Assembly: GCF_042242105.1 (NCBI RefSeq)
Contig: NC_092020.1
Span: 4,696,501 to 4,760,500, forward strand
DNA from: Pempheris klunzingeri
Lineage: Eukaryota > Chordata > Actinopteri > Acropomatiformes > Pempheridae
Direction: 5' to 3'
Length of the DNA stretch: 64,000 nucleotides
Shown: positions 33,953 to 62,800 of the stretch, one piece after another
Position numbering within the stretch: position 1 is the stretch's first letter
Layout: each line of letters starts with the position of its first letter
Position numbers and translations under genes: made by a program
Notes under the pieces: model-generated
Told to the model about the DNA's origin: nothing
Seen by the model: only the letters and a program-made list of their open reading frames with translations
Databases searched by the model: none

Positions 33953-34622
33953 TTAATCCTGAGAATGATCAATCTGCTCAGGAGAGCTGACACTAGTACT
34001 AGCTGGCAGTCGGACACATGTGGCTTGTGGTTTTAAGTCACTTACTCCAGAGCTCCAGTGCGTGCTTAGTCTGCCCTTCAGTGTTTGGAACTGCAGTTGT
34101 GTCTTCTTCCTCCTGATAAAACTTTTCAAGGCCAGAGCAGCCTGCTGCTGCTCACACACACTGCAGACAGCTGGATCATGGAGCTCCACCTCCGCAGCCT
34201 GCCACAACACACACACATGGGAAGAGGAGAAATATGGCTCTTTTTTTAAAAAAATAAACCATGGCATTTTGGTAAAACTGAGCAGCACATGAACGTCACC
34301 TAACCCGTCTCATCTCCTCCTTCAAAGTTTTGAGCCTCAGCATTGAAATGAGCTGAGGGGGGACGGACCGACACCCCAGGCTGAGGGAGGCTCGGCCTCT
34401 GTCTGGTGTTGAACGCTGTTGGAGGTCACCACACCCGCTGTGAACTCTTGAGCCGCCCCCCGCTGCAACTCGTCTCTCGGACTCGGTCCTCCTCTGCCTC
34501 CCTCCGGCTCCTCCGTGTCTCCTCCTCTCCTCCTCTGGCTGCTGCTGTTTCCTCTGGACACGGCGAATCATTCTCCTGCAGTGGTTTCTTAGAGCTTCTT
34601 CCTCCTCCTCCATTTTGTACAA
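33953..34622 (-). CDS. unrecognised two-exon gene, small charged protein
   Basis: I do not recognise this gene. Exon 1 (34305-34622) ends at CGG with donor GTTAGG. Exon 2 (33953-34198) begins after an acceptor reading TTGTGGCAG. Both junctions are phase 0, giving 187 aa. The N-terminus is acidic then strongly basic (MEEEEEAL, then many Arg, Gln and Glu), and the middle is low-complexity with many Gly and Arg. Exon 2 holds the most protein-like part: a Val-Cys-Ser-Val-Cys pair, then AALALKSFIRRKKTQLQ, probably an amphipathic basic helix. A second in-frame Met at 34613 is an equally good start. It is convergent with zc4h2 and has a promoter-like region with two ETS sites upstream. The short length, GC-rich exon 1 and intron of about 106 bases are compatible with a real small gene. 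The exon 1 frame is the less certain part. Confidence 0.6.
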
Positions 34623-34639
34623 AATAGTTTTTAGCTTTC

Positions 34640-34930
34640 TGGATGAACATTTAGTTTGTGACGCAGCATGTAAATTACACGGTTGTTTTTTTGAGGGGCA
34701 AATTAAGAGTCACAGCCAGCCGTTTTCATTTAGCAAAACTAGACCTTTTGTACACAACACAACATTAAACTAGAAATAAGTGGCATTAACAATAACAGCC
34801 TTCCACTTCCCAAGCTTTTACTCGCCTTCTTCTCTTGATGTTGACTGCAGCTGCACTTCCTGCTTCACTTCCTGATATCGGCGCGTCACTACCGCCACCT
34901 GGTGGCGGACCGGGGGACTGGAGGGGGAGC
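34640..34930 (-). promoter_or_regulatory. probable promoter of the 33953-34622 gene, tandem ETS sites
   Basis: Two exact CACTTCCTG sites (34854-34862 and 34866-34874), 12 bases apart start to start, form a tandem ETS/GABPA-type site as seen in many housekeeping promoters. They lie about 230-250 bases upstream of the start codon at 34622. A third CACTTCC is at 34804-34810. No TATA box was seen. Confidence 0.5.
34892..34908 (-). promoter_or_regulatory. consensus CTCF-type site
   Basis: The minus strand reads CCGCCACCAGGTGGCGG. Its last 14 bases match the CTCF core CCASYAGRKGGCRS at every position. The 17-mer is also almost perfectly palindromic about its centre. It sits beside the tandem ETS sites. 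Confidence 0.55.
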
Positions 34931-36729
34931 ACATGGACATGATTTTGATCGTATCCAGGATATTAATTATTTATTTATCCATCATAGACTCAATTATTTG
35001 TTTGTTTCACATATAAACAAGAGAACGTGACAAGAACTACTGTACTAAATCCAACTAAAACAGTGTGTATCACCAAATACAAAATGTGCAACACAAAGAT
35101 ACCAAAACAAAATGTGGAATATTGAGACAGCATTAACATGTGTGCTATAAAACAGGCTGTAGTGTTTTTTTAACCCACAGAGGAGAGGTATAAACACAGG
35201 GTGTAAATACATTCATGTCAGCGGTCTTCATCATCAATAATAATAAGGCAGGATTGGCTGCACAGTACGTTATCTCCTTTTCACATCCATGGAGTCACCT
35301 TTTTGATACAATATCACATGACTTTTAATCTATGATAATTATTGCACTCACAAGCAAAGTGTTCTTCCTGTGCTGCTGTGGCAAATGATCTCGCTCTCAG
35401 GACATAGTATTAGCTCTCCACATTCAATTGTTCCATGTCTGTGTGCTCAAATGAATAAATAAATAAATAAATAAATAAAGAGTCCTCATGTATTTGTTTA
35501 ATGCCAGGAATCTGGACTCGTGTGCCATCTGGTGAAAGAATGCGGCGTGTCACAGGCTCCCTTCTAAACATGGGACTGTATGAAGACATGGGAGGGTTTG
35601 GCAGAGGAACAGCTGACTGGCTGCTCCTCTGAAGCCTCTGACAGTCATGCAGCTGACACATGCTAAAATGGCTGCCCGGGTGTGAATCCGGGTGCAGACA
35701 GCCTCTCTCGCTGATTATTTGGCTTTAACATCACATGGTAAACAACAACAACAAGGCAGTAGTGGGCTGTTGTGTCTTTAATATCTGTCTGACAAGCTGA
35801 AAGGAAAAGTGGAGGATCATTACAACACGCTTCACCATGGAGACGCAGGGACTCAGACGTCTCCAGTCCATCATTTTTTTTTCTTCTTGTCTTTGTTCAG
35901 GAAACAGGGACAGACAGTCGTACTCACCAATCACCGACTGAGTGTCACATTTGTATCACCTTTCTAATTATAAACCTGAGCCTGGACTCTCCAAGAATGG
36001 AAGTTTAGCTAGGCCCATCTGTGGCCTAAAATTAGCCCTCACCCTACCCACCCCCACCCCACCCCCCTCCAAGAGAGGAGCTCTGGCCCCCCTCTGTCAC
36101 ACACACACACACACATGAACACACACACACACACATACATGAACCATACTGCACTTTTCACATCTCAGGGCTCCTGAGGAAGCATCACACACTCCTAGCA
36201 GGACCTTTCTCTCCTTCTTTCCTCCATGTGACTTATTATGGAGTTCTGAAAGTCTCTACCTGCTCTTCTCCACTAATGTCTTTGGGAATAACATCAGCGA
36301 GCGGCTAGAAGAGGTAAGTGTCTTGTTGCACTAACTTCCATTTTGTTTTTGTCAATACAAAACCATGTTAACTTTGTTTCCACTGAGCAGATCCCGTGCT
36401 CCTTCCATCACACGAAACATTTTCACGTTTTTATGTCTGTATTGCCGTGATCCCCCTTGTGTGTGGTAATTATGTCATGTAAACACACTGCATTATGATA
36501 CTACCGCATGCTTGTGGTAGGAAGCTGCATTCTTTTACTTTCATGTAGGAATCTGTAAAGTTGAAATAAAAATCCTGCTTGACAAAAACAACCCACAAGG
36601 ACAGGAGAATGTCAGCGGTGCACTGGGTGTATTATCATCTTTTCTCTGACATTTTTGCCACGGCAGATGGAAGGGCTTTGACTTGCATCCGCCTGGGGTT
36701 ACATTATGGTTCTGGGCCAAGCTGTCAAC
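34931..36729 (+). other. upstream region of asb12 with a possible leader exon
   Basis: No coding gene seen. An (AATA)n run is at 35451-35479, with CA-rich stretches near 36099-36137. A good donor, GAG|GTAAGT (exon end 36313), and an acceptor, CAG at 36664-36666, suggest that the asb12 leader is spliced, with a first noncoding exon ending at 36313. The second leader part begins with a five-codon upstream ORF (ATG at 36667, TGA at 36679-36681). Confidence 0.45.
35451..35479. repeat. (AATA)n tetranucleotide repeat
   Basis: About six copies of AATA upstream of asb12. Confidence 0.92.
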
Positions 36730-38610
36730 ATGAGTTTGATGGACATCTCTAAGATCTTCTCCCTGCTGCAGCCAAAGGAGGAGGATGAGGACAACGAGCA
36801 GTGTCAGGCCCTGAACAACGCCGTGAGCGGAGACGACGCGGGTCTGCTCTCCGAGCTCCTGTCTCAGGAGACTTACAGGAGGTCTATCAATGCTCGGAGC
36901 GGGTGGGGGGTCCCAGTAACCCCCTTACGCACCGCTGCTTCTCTGGGACACCTGAGGTGCTTGGAGCTGTTGTTGGAGCACGGTGCAGAGGTGAGATACA
37001 GAGAGCGTTGAGTTGTACAGCTCTCAGATTGGAGCGGTTTCATTCATTTCATTTAAGGCCAAAACAGCTTCCTGCATTCTTTGATAGTGCTTTAGATTAT
37101 AGCCTGCAAGTTACTGTGTAAATATTTTTTACATGAGCCAAGTTCCCTGTACCAAGGAACCACACTAGTCCTTTTAAATTACTGAGTACATATTGAATAA
37201 TTCCATGTTCAAATGCTTAAAAGAAAAAAAAAAACTTTACAATGAACTTTAATATACCTTGTAAGTGCACCCCTGGGACCATAAACATATCTTATAAAAC
37301 TCTACATTGTTTTATAGCCGTAGTTATCAAAGCACATTTCACTTCCACGGCTAAGCCCAATGCTTTACTCTCTACCAACTAGAAGAATGTAAAAGCAGAA
37401 TCCCATTTTAAAAACATCGCAATTTCCAAAAGTACGCTTTTCGTGAATATGTCGTAATTCTAAACCCCGTCGTTGCTGTCTTGTTACCCAGTAATATAAC
37501 TGATTAAATGGGCACTCAGTGATTTAAACATACGAATAGTATCATTTAAAGAGTTTTTAAAAGTCCCTCTTGAGCGCAAAATTGTTAACCCCTTATTTCC
37601 TTATTACCCTTTTGTCTTCTTCCCTTGTCTTTACATGTAGACTCTCAATAAGGACTTTATTAATACCTTCTATACAATAATGAACTACACAGTAACTTGT
37701 GGGCTGTAATCTCAAGCTCTTACAACCAAAAACTGGTAATGCAGCTTTAATGACACTAAGTGCACTCAAGAGACTCTCTTTAGTTCTTTGGTCTGTAAGT
37801 GTGACAACATGATGGTGTACTGCTATGTTTGAATCCAGATTGACAGCCTGGACGTGAAGGCCCAGACGCCTCTGTTCACAGCTGTCAGTGGGAAACATCT
37901 GGACTGTGTGGTCGCCCTGCTGAAGGCCGGAGCCGACCCCAACGGCAGCCCGCACAACAACTGCTCCCCGGTGCTGACCGCTGCCCGGGAGGGCGACCTG
38001 GACGTGCTCCGAGAGCTCCTGCGCTTCGGAGCTGAGGTGGACGTCAGACCCAAAGTGCCCGAGTGGGCCTCTAATGCCACAGCCTGCAGAGGGTCCCTTT
38101 ATATCTCAGCCATTTATGGACACCTGGACTGCTTTAAACTGCTCCTCCTCCACGGGGCCAACCCCAACTACAACTGCACTGATGAGAAGATGCTGGCCAG
38201 GATAAAGCAGCCAAAGACAGTCTTGGAGGTGTGTCTCCGTTACGGCTGCGGAGTGGAGTACATCCAGCTCCTCATAGACTTTGGGGCAGACGTGTATCTG
38301 CCCACGCTGATCATTGACAAGACGACCAAGCAGAATGAAGCTCTGGTCCTGCTGCTCAAAGAGAGAGGTGAGGCACTGATTATGGTCCGACCGTCGCGCA
38401 TTTAAGTGTGGAATGGGTCTAAAAGTGTTGATCCTTGACCTTTCTTTGTCTCTTTCTACTCTAGTTTGTCCCAAAACACTGATGTCGCAGGCTCGGCTTG
38501 CAATCCGAAGGTACATCCCCTTCACGAGTAAGGAGCCCGCCATTGACCGTTTGGACATTCCTCTGATCCTGAGGAACTACCTGAAGCACGACACCACAGA
38601 GCTCATATGA
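36730..38610 (+). CDS. asb12: ankyrin repeat and SOCS box protein 12
   Basis: Substrate-recognition subunit of a cullin-5/elongin B-C ubiquitin ligase (family knowledge); ASB genes of this group are often muscle-expressed. Exons: 36730-36990, 37839-38367, 38465-38610; total 936 nt, 311 aa (human ASB12 about 309). The N-terminus MSLMDISKIFSLLQP closely matches the mammalian one. Five ankyrin repeats are visible, for example TPLRTAASLGHLRCLELLL, TPLFTAVSGKHLDCVVALL and GSLYISAIYGHLDCFKLLLL. The last exon holds the SOCS box (SQARLAIRRYI, then LDIPLILRNYLKHD). An in-frame ATG at 36706 would add eight residues; 36730 was chosen for its match to the family. Whether this is the a or b teleost copy is not decided. 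Confidence 0.95.
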
Positions 38611-39131
38611 TGCCCACAGTCATCAGAGTACACGGCCAGTGAGGTTTGCCTCATCGATGTGACTGGATAATCCATTTCTTCCTCTGCCATATTTTCCCAA
38701 GACAAGAAAACTGGCACTCACACAACCAACCTCAGCGTGGGACTTTTTTTTTTAACTGATCCCTTTAAAGATCACTGCACTGTCCCAAATTTTTGTTTGT
38801 TATTATTTATACATGAAGAGCGACGCTCAAGTTTAAATAGACGTTTTAGCTCGACAAAGCTCTTGGAAGCATCTTTTGTCAAATCCAGACTGAGGATCCT
38901 CCTGATGTTGGAAAGCCTGCCCCGTCCATCGGAAGTGTAGCACCACGGTCGACCACTAGAGACCACAGTAACACTGCTTATTGCTCTGGTCCAAACATGA
39001 GGCCTCTCATTGGCAATTTGGAACATCTATTAATGTCTCTTTGCATCTGCCTTTTTCACAGGTGACACTGCACAACCGAATAGTCTCACTCCAGTTATTC
39101 AGACATTCAAACACAACTGGAATAATGCGCA

Positions 39132-39136
<5 letters not shown>

Positions 39137-39163
<27 letters not shown>
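39137..39163. repeat. (CA)n microsatellite
   Basis: About 13 CA units downstream of asb12. Confidence 0.92.
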
Positions 39164-40174
39164 GTGTCTGCATCTCACCAGGACGTCTTAGATCCTGCCT
39201 GAAAAAACAGTCTCGCATCTGTGGACTTCAAAACATTGGGAAGCGGAGCGATCAGCAAGGCCAGCTGGGAGAACACATTTGCATGAGTCTCATTATTTAT
39301 TGATTTGATTACAGCAGCAGAGTTATTTGCAGGCTACAATTTGCGGTTGGAGGATTGTAGAAAATGTTCTTCATCTGCGACTTGTGACCAGCAAAACCAT
39401 CACATGCCCTTAAATCTTTCCTCTGCAACACATCGACAAAGTAATGAGTCAGCGGTCGGGAATGGGGCCTACAAACAGGAGATGATGTCACGCCACAGGA
39501 AGCCAAGCACAATGCCCTCAGTCACACATTTTGACGCCTGGACGCGCAGTTCTGTAGAGGTTTTATTTTCAACAAAAGTACAGCTATATCAGATATGGAT
39601 TTATTTTTACAGCAAAGTACAACATATTCCCAGTGCTTCTGATTACATCAAAACATATAATGTACATACAGTTGACATCTCCACTCTCCCATTCACAGTT
39701 TCTGGATTGAATAGGCATTATTTTTCAGGTTTTTCATTTCTACAACAAATAATCAAAACTCAAAAGGCCAGCAAGAAAGAAAATGACAAATGTTTGCATA
39801 TGGTGACAAAGGATATGGATACTGTGAGTAAAATGTTCTGTGATAGGCAAAGAATCCAGACTTCAAACTAGATGGTAATATACAATGAGTAGATTCCAAA
39901 AGTGGGATGTCAGTCTTCTGTTAAGCTTGTTGTCATTGAACACCACATGGATATATGGCTCATTGAAGACTCTGTTGTACCCTGACTGTTCTGAAACAAC
40001 ACAGGACTGCATAACCAACTGCAAGGGGTTCCTACTGGAGATGCTGCTATGCTAAATGATATGAGTGAGCGCGGTCAGCGGCTCATTTACACCCTGGACT
40101 AAAAGGAAATCACATAAATCTGAGCAACCTCTGTTGACGGCCGGCTAATTTGGCTGTCTCCGTTTTATGACCGG

Positions 40175-40178
<4 letters not shown>

Positions 40179-40224
<46 letters not shown>
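40179..40224. repeat. (GA)n microsatellite
   Basis: About 22 uninterrupted GA units, then GGGAGAG, in the asb12-arhgef9 interval. Confidence 0.95.
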
Positions 40225-40231
<7 letters not shown>

Positions 40232-41766
40232 AAAAAAAAGGAAAACATCTTCAACCGCAGAGAAGGCTGTCCTCTCAGCTCTCAGTACAAGGTCAGAATG
40301 ATATTTAGATGAGAAAATATATACACCCTTTAACAATGTGGCCAAAATGGTACTATTTAATACTGCATTCAATAAATACAAGTGAGGAATTAATTTGTAC
40401 TGTCAAGTCATTGTACTTCAAAGAATCATTTCTTAAGTAGAAACAAGAGCATGATATGAATTGTAATGAAGTACTGTGCGTGTGTGTGTGTGTGTGTGTG
40501 TCTTCAGGATTATGTTTATTTTTAGCTCATCCCGAGAGGTTTCGCATTTATTCAGCTCTTCTGCTTGACTACAAATCTATACACACACAAACACCCATGA
40601 TCAGTGTTAACTCCTATTTGGTTCACTGTTGTCATAGAAAAATTATACCCGTTTTGCCTCAGCGGTTAATGGCGCTCCAAAAGGAAAAGAAAAAAGAAAT
40701 ACCCAGCAGTTTGGACCGTGACAGTGTAGGTTGGCATCAAAGAATAATGTTAGAATAATGTGACAGTTTATAGTACCCATTATATCTGGGCAAAAAAAGA
40801 GAGCATCAGTGCCTTTCATATCACCTATCAGCAGTTCAGTCTTTGACTCAGCATGAGGGAAGGTGTTCCCCTCTGCTTGACAATAAATAAAAACAGAAGC
40901 TACAACCTGTAATGAGCAGTGAGCAGGAGACAGGTGGACAGAGAAAAGAACTCCCTTTAGTGAGATGGTATGGGTTCACAAATGAATGGTTCCGTGTGGT
41001 GGAAAAATCCCATTGGAAGTTAAATGAAACTAAACAATCTGCTAAGAGTTGTCTTAAGTCTCATGCAAAATATTGGATGCCACAAGCATGCATTTACCTG
41101 GTACTGAGGTCTACCGCACGCTAGAACTGGAACAACATTCGTCTCCAACGCAAAATACCAATATCCAAATATATGATCTGTTCTTTTTACATTATTTACA
41201 GTGTGTAGCTGATAAAGGTAAAATAGATGATTCTTCTTTTTGATTCATAACTCACTGTTAATAATATACTTTCAAATGTGAAACCTAACTTGACTAATGA
41301 AAATCTGTGTCCTACTACATATTCAAATTAAACCATCTGTCAGCATGTTCAGTAGATAACAATAAATGACTTCTATGTAGTTTCTAAACCTCTGAAATTA
41401 GGAGTTACTTCTTTTTGTGCAATAAAATTAGCGCTATGTGAGTGTGATATAATATAATAAGGTGTTTCAGTCAGACAGCACAGTATCTACTCATATGGAA
41501 AAGGCCTGACCTCTAAGTTTCTGTCCGAGTGAATCTCACGCACTGGGGAACGAGGAATTCCCACTGTGTATGACAGAGAGAGAGAGAGACAGAGAGAGAG
41601 AGAGTGAGAGAGAGAGATGCAAGTCCCACACTGAAGGGAAAATACATGACTAATTCAAATCTGCCTGTGAAACTGAATAGATAATCACTAGTGGAATGCT
41701 GGAAGGCACTGTTAGATAGCATCTCTCTTCTCCGCAGCAGAACGGGCCAGCAAGTGCGCATGATTA

Positions 41767-41769
41767 TGT

Positions 41770-41805
<36 letters not shown>
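41767..41805. repeat. (TG)n microsatellite
   Basis: TG run with one TA interruption, followed by alternating GC and GT. It forms a purine-pyrimidine alternating stretch able to adopt Z-DNA (inference). Confidence 0.9.
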
Positions 41806-41815
<10 letters not shown>

Positions 41816-44132
41816 TTGCCTGCATGCTTGTGTCTGTATGTCGGTGGTGGCGGTGGCGGCAGCGTGGAGTAAGGGGGATGGGGGTGGGCGTAGCACGGGA
41901 CCTGAGGTTATCATGGCCTGGGAACCATATCTTTTTGCTGTGCCAGACCGAGGAATTATCTTCCAAAACGATCTCACTGGGAGCCATCTCTACAGACACC
42001 AGCAGCCAACTCACCCATTTCTCAACTTTCTTTACTGAAACAAAACATAAATTACACAACATACAAAGCAACTCTAAGGTCTTTTTTCCAATAGGTTATA
42101 AGGCCTATAAGAAGGCAAACAAATGACATAGAACGATATATAACTCTTTCATATCACGTTGTAGTGAATAGTGAAGATATATAATGATATATCACATTGC
42201 ACAAGTTGTCATACTGTATATGTACTGTCCATCAGGTGATATAATTCAACACAAAATGTACTTCTGTATCCGAGGTCAAAATATGATCACAAACCATGGA
42301 CAGATGTGTCACTTACATTCCAACTGTAGAAAAGAATACACCTTCATGATGTGTGCGAATTAGTAGTTCCTCACCAGCAGATCTTCTCTTTTCTAACACC
42401 TCTGGCGCGGGATCTCGCTCGCTGCAGCTTCGGGGGGACATTGTTGACTAAACAAATCAATCTGATCGGGGCGCAGTCCTTTGTAAAATCACTTAACAGC
42501 GTCGAGCTAACTGCCAGAACATGGATCAGATCTGGAAAACAACGTGACGTGGAGGAGTGCCAAGATTTGAAGCTGGAGTCTTTAGAGAAGCATGAATCTG
42601 TCGGAGGACGCCGGCGTGCTACAGATTAAATTCACCTTTTCCTCCCCATGGTATTGGCTCACACTTCCGCAGTGTGCTGTCTTTCACTACTGATTCACAA
42701 CCGACTGCGATGGTTGCCGTGTTCATTTATAACTCTAGCCATTTTTTGACCATCTCCCCTCGTGCTGGTAAGAGCTCTTTCTAATTTCTCACACTGTGCA
42801 TCGCTGCTACTCAAATGAGAAAAAAGTACTCATCAGACTGAATATGTGCTGTGCTTTTTTCTTTACAATGTGAGCAATACAAAATAATTAAGTCAACCGA
42901 AGAAGTCTTTTCTTTTTTTTTTTCTTTTTTTTTACAGCTGACGTGGAAAAGAGATATTATTTTAGACCTTGGCCAATGCATCAACTTCACTTTTAGCTCT
43001 CAGTGGATTTCCGGAGGTAGGCTGTGCTCTTTCCAAACACCCAGTGAGCTGCCAGCACAGTGCTACAGGGGTGGTCTCTGGGGAGAGTGGGGAGGGGCTC
43101 TGACACGAGGCAGGTGGACCGTAGCCTGCCTATCTCCTGATCCCAGCTGCTTCATCTGAGCAGCAAGCTCTCCGTCAAATGCAACCCACAGCCCCTCTGC
43201 GTGGTCGGTTACGAATACCCTGTCAAAAGTGGTTGGTGAAAGGATGTAAATATTCTACTGATGTTCCAACTATCGATTTGTTCCCTGACCCATCATGTCG
43301 TGGCCAATGGCAGCTTTCCAAAAGAATGAAGCTCTTCCTCTGAGAGCCACTGACTCACAGAGGCGGAGCGGGTGGGTGGAGAGATGGAGCGGACGAGAGA
43401 GGGATGCAGAGAGTGAGGGAGACGCTGCGAATGTCAGACTTGGCAAAGAGAGGGCTACTATATGCAAACAGCTAGAGAGAGGACTAAGGAGCGTTGAGGG
43501 TGACGAGGAGATCCAGACGCAGACATCAGTGGAGCAGAGATGGCCTGACCGGTCTGTGGTCAGTGGCGGGATGGATCTAACTCAGAGATGATGCTGACAG
43601 TCGAGCTTCGCAGGTCCTTCACACGCCACAGCCAGTGGCCGAGGCCCGTCGTTATTCAACCTCACATTCAGAAGAATGCAACAAGCAATCTCACATAGCA
43701 GCACAGCAAGATCTCAGCTTTTGGACACAATCATACAAGTGGAAATGCCCTGGGTTGGCCGTGTACTTCTTCCCAGATGATGAATTAAAAATGAAATAAT
43801 ATAACAATCTCAATAACTCCAGGACATTCAGATGGCGTGAATATGCAGAATCCGAGGGAGAGAGTTCATGACAGTCGACTCAGCTGGAGAAGCATGATAA
43901 CTAAGAACGTTGCTAACATATATCAATTGTAAAGTTTTATTTTTTTCTCAATTTCTCAAGTCTTCAGTCCTCTTGCTGCTTCCAATCACACTCTATATTA
44001 ACATTGGTCCTTAACTTCGAAGTCTCTTGTGTATGTGTGGTTTTCGTATTTTTCTTCATCATGGGACATGATCATCCAGTGTTTAGTGCTTCTAAGAAAA
44101 ATAGCTGGTCCTTCAGAAGAGTCTGTGTTTCT

Positions 44133-62071
<17,939 letters not shown>

Positions 62072-62800
62072 TCATTTCAACGCGTAGCCGTGATGGAGCG
62101 CCGGGTGTCCCCGCTCTCGACCAACGCGCACTGCCTTTCTCTCCTCTCCTGTGTGAAAGTGCGCTGCGCTGCGAACCGGGCCCCAAGCGCAGATCCATTA
62201 ACGAGTACCGAGGATGAACATCAACAGCACGTTCACAAGCACCAGAACCGCGATCACCGTAAACACCGCGCAAGTCTGGACATCCAAGGCCATGGCGCAG
62301 CGCTGCGGGCCGATGCTGAGATGCGCTCTCAGTGACGGGCGGTATTCAGCTCTCTCGTCAAGACACGTAGCCTCAAAGCGACCGAGAAATCCACCATTAC
62401 AGGCAAGAAATGGAAAAAAAAGATGCCCCTACGCCTCTTCACACTACGCGATGTAATTCATAAAGGCACGGGAAGAGATGCATCATCCTCACCATCATCA
62501 TCGTCATCAGTCTGCACCGCGATTTCTCCCCGCTAGTCAACACCTGCCGGTGTTTCGCCTCTTCCCCTAAACCAACCGACTCTCAGGCCAATAGATTCTC
62601 AAAGCAAACAAGAGAGAGGCTGTGCGCAGGCTGTCCGCAGCTGCCGAGCTGCCTTCCGGTGAGTGGGGACCGCAGAGAGAGCGGCTGTGAGGCTGAGAGG
62701 CGGTCCCGTATTAATACTGATCAGCGCTCCACTGCCAGACTGCCGGCATCGGCCATCACCTTACAGGCGGGGGAGGGGCACAGCCAGCTCCTCGCATTTA
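62072..62800 (-). promoter_or_regulatory. probable CpG-rich promoter and leader of arhgef9
   Basis: A rise in CpG content between about 62080 and 62780 marks a likely CpG-island promoter. It contains a CCAAT box (GCCAATAG near 62588), a GC-box-like GGCGGGGGAGGGG near 62767 and the upstream ORF at 62198-62293. A second frame (62052-62273) overlaps the tentative start codon out of frame. The transcription start is not resolved. Confidence 0.5.
62198..62293 (-). CDS. 31-codon upstream ORF, predicted single-pass membrane microprotein
   Basis: An ORF of 31 codons plus TAA, with ATG at 62293 in the good context GCGCCATGG. The peptide starts MALDVQTCAVFT and ends LLMFILGTR. Residues about 9-28 are an unbroken hydrophobic helix of Val, Leu, Ile, Ala, Phe and Met with one Asn, long enough to cross a membrane. 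It lies in the CpG-rich region just upstream of the tentative arhgef9 start exon, on the same strand, ending 127 bases before that ATG, so it is most likely a leader ORF of that mRNA. It cannot splice in frame to the SH3 exon. I do not recognise the peptide. A chance hydrophobic frame in GC-rich DNA is the alternative. Confidence 0.45.
   Translation of the reverse strand: MALDVQTCAVFTVIAVLVLVNVLLMFILGTR

Larger units (their letters stand above)
38611..44132. other. asb12-arhgef9 convergent intergenic region
   Basis: Holds the 3' untranslated regions of asb12 (from the left) and arhgef9 (from the right) and otherwise no supported gene. Repeats: CA at 39137-39163, (GA)n at 40179-40224, interrupted (GA)n at 41574-41617 and (TG)n at 41767-41805. 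TTTTATTT near 43937 gives AATAAA on the minus strand, a candidate arhgef9 polyadenylation signal about 195 bases past its stop codon. Open frames at 39305-39871 and 41691-42126 look like chance. Confidence 0.55.

Noticed and set aside
39305..39871. 188-codon open frame downstream of asb12
   Set aside because: AT-rich composition, no recognisable motif, no promoter or splice evidence.
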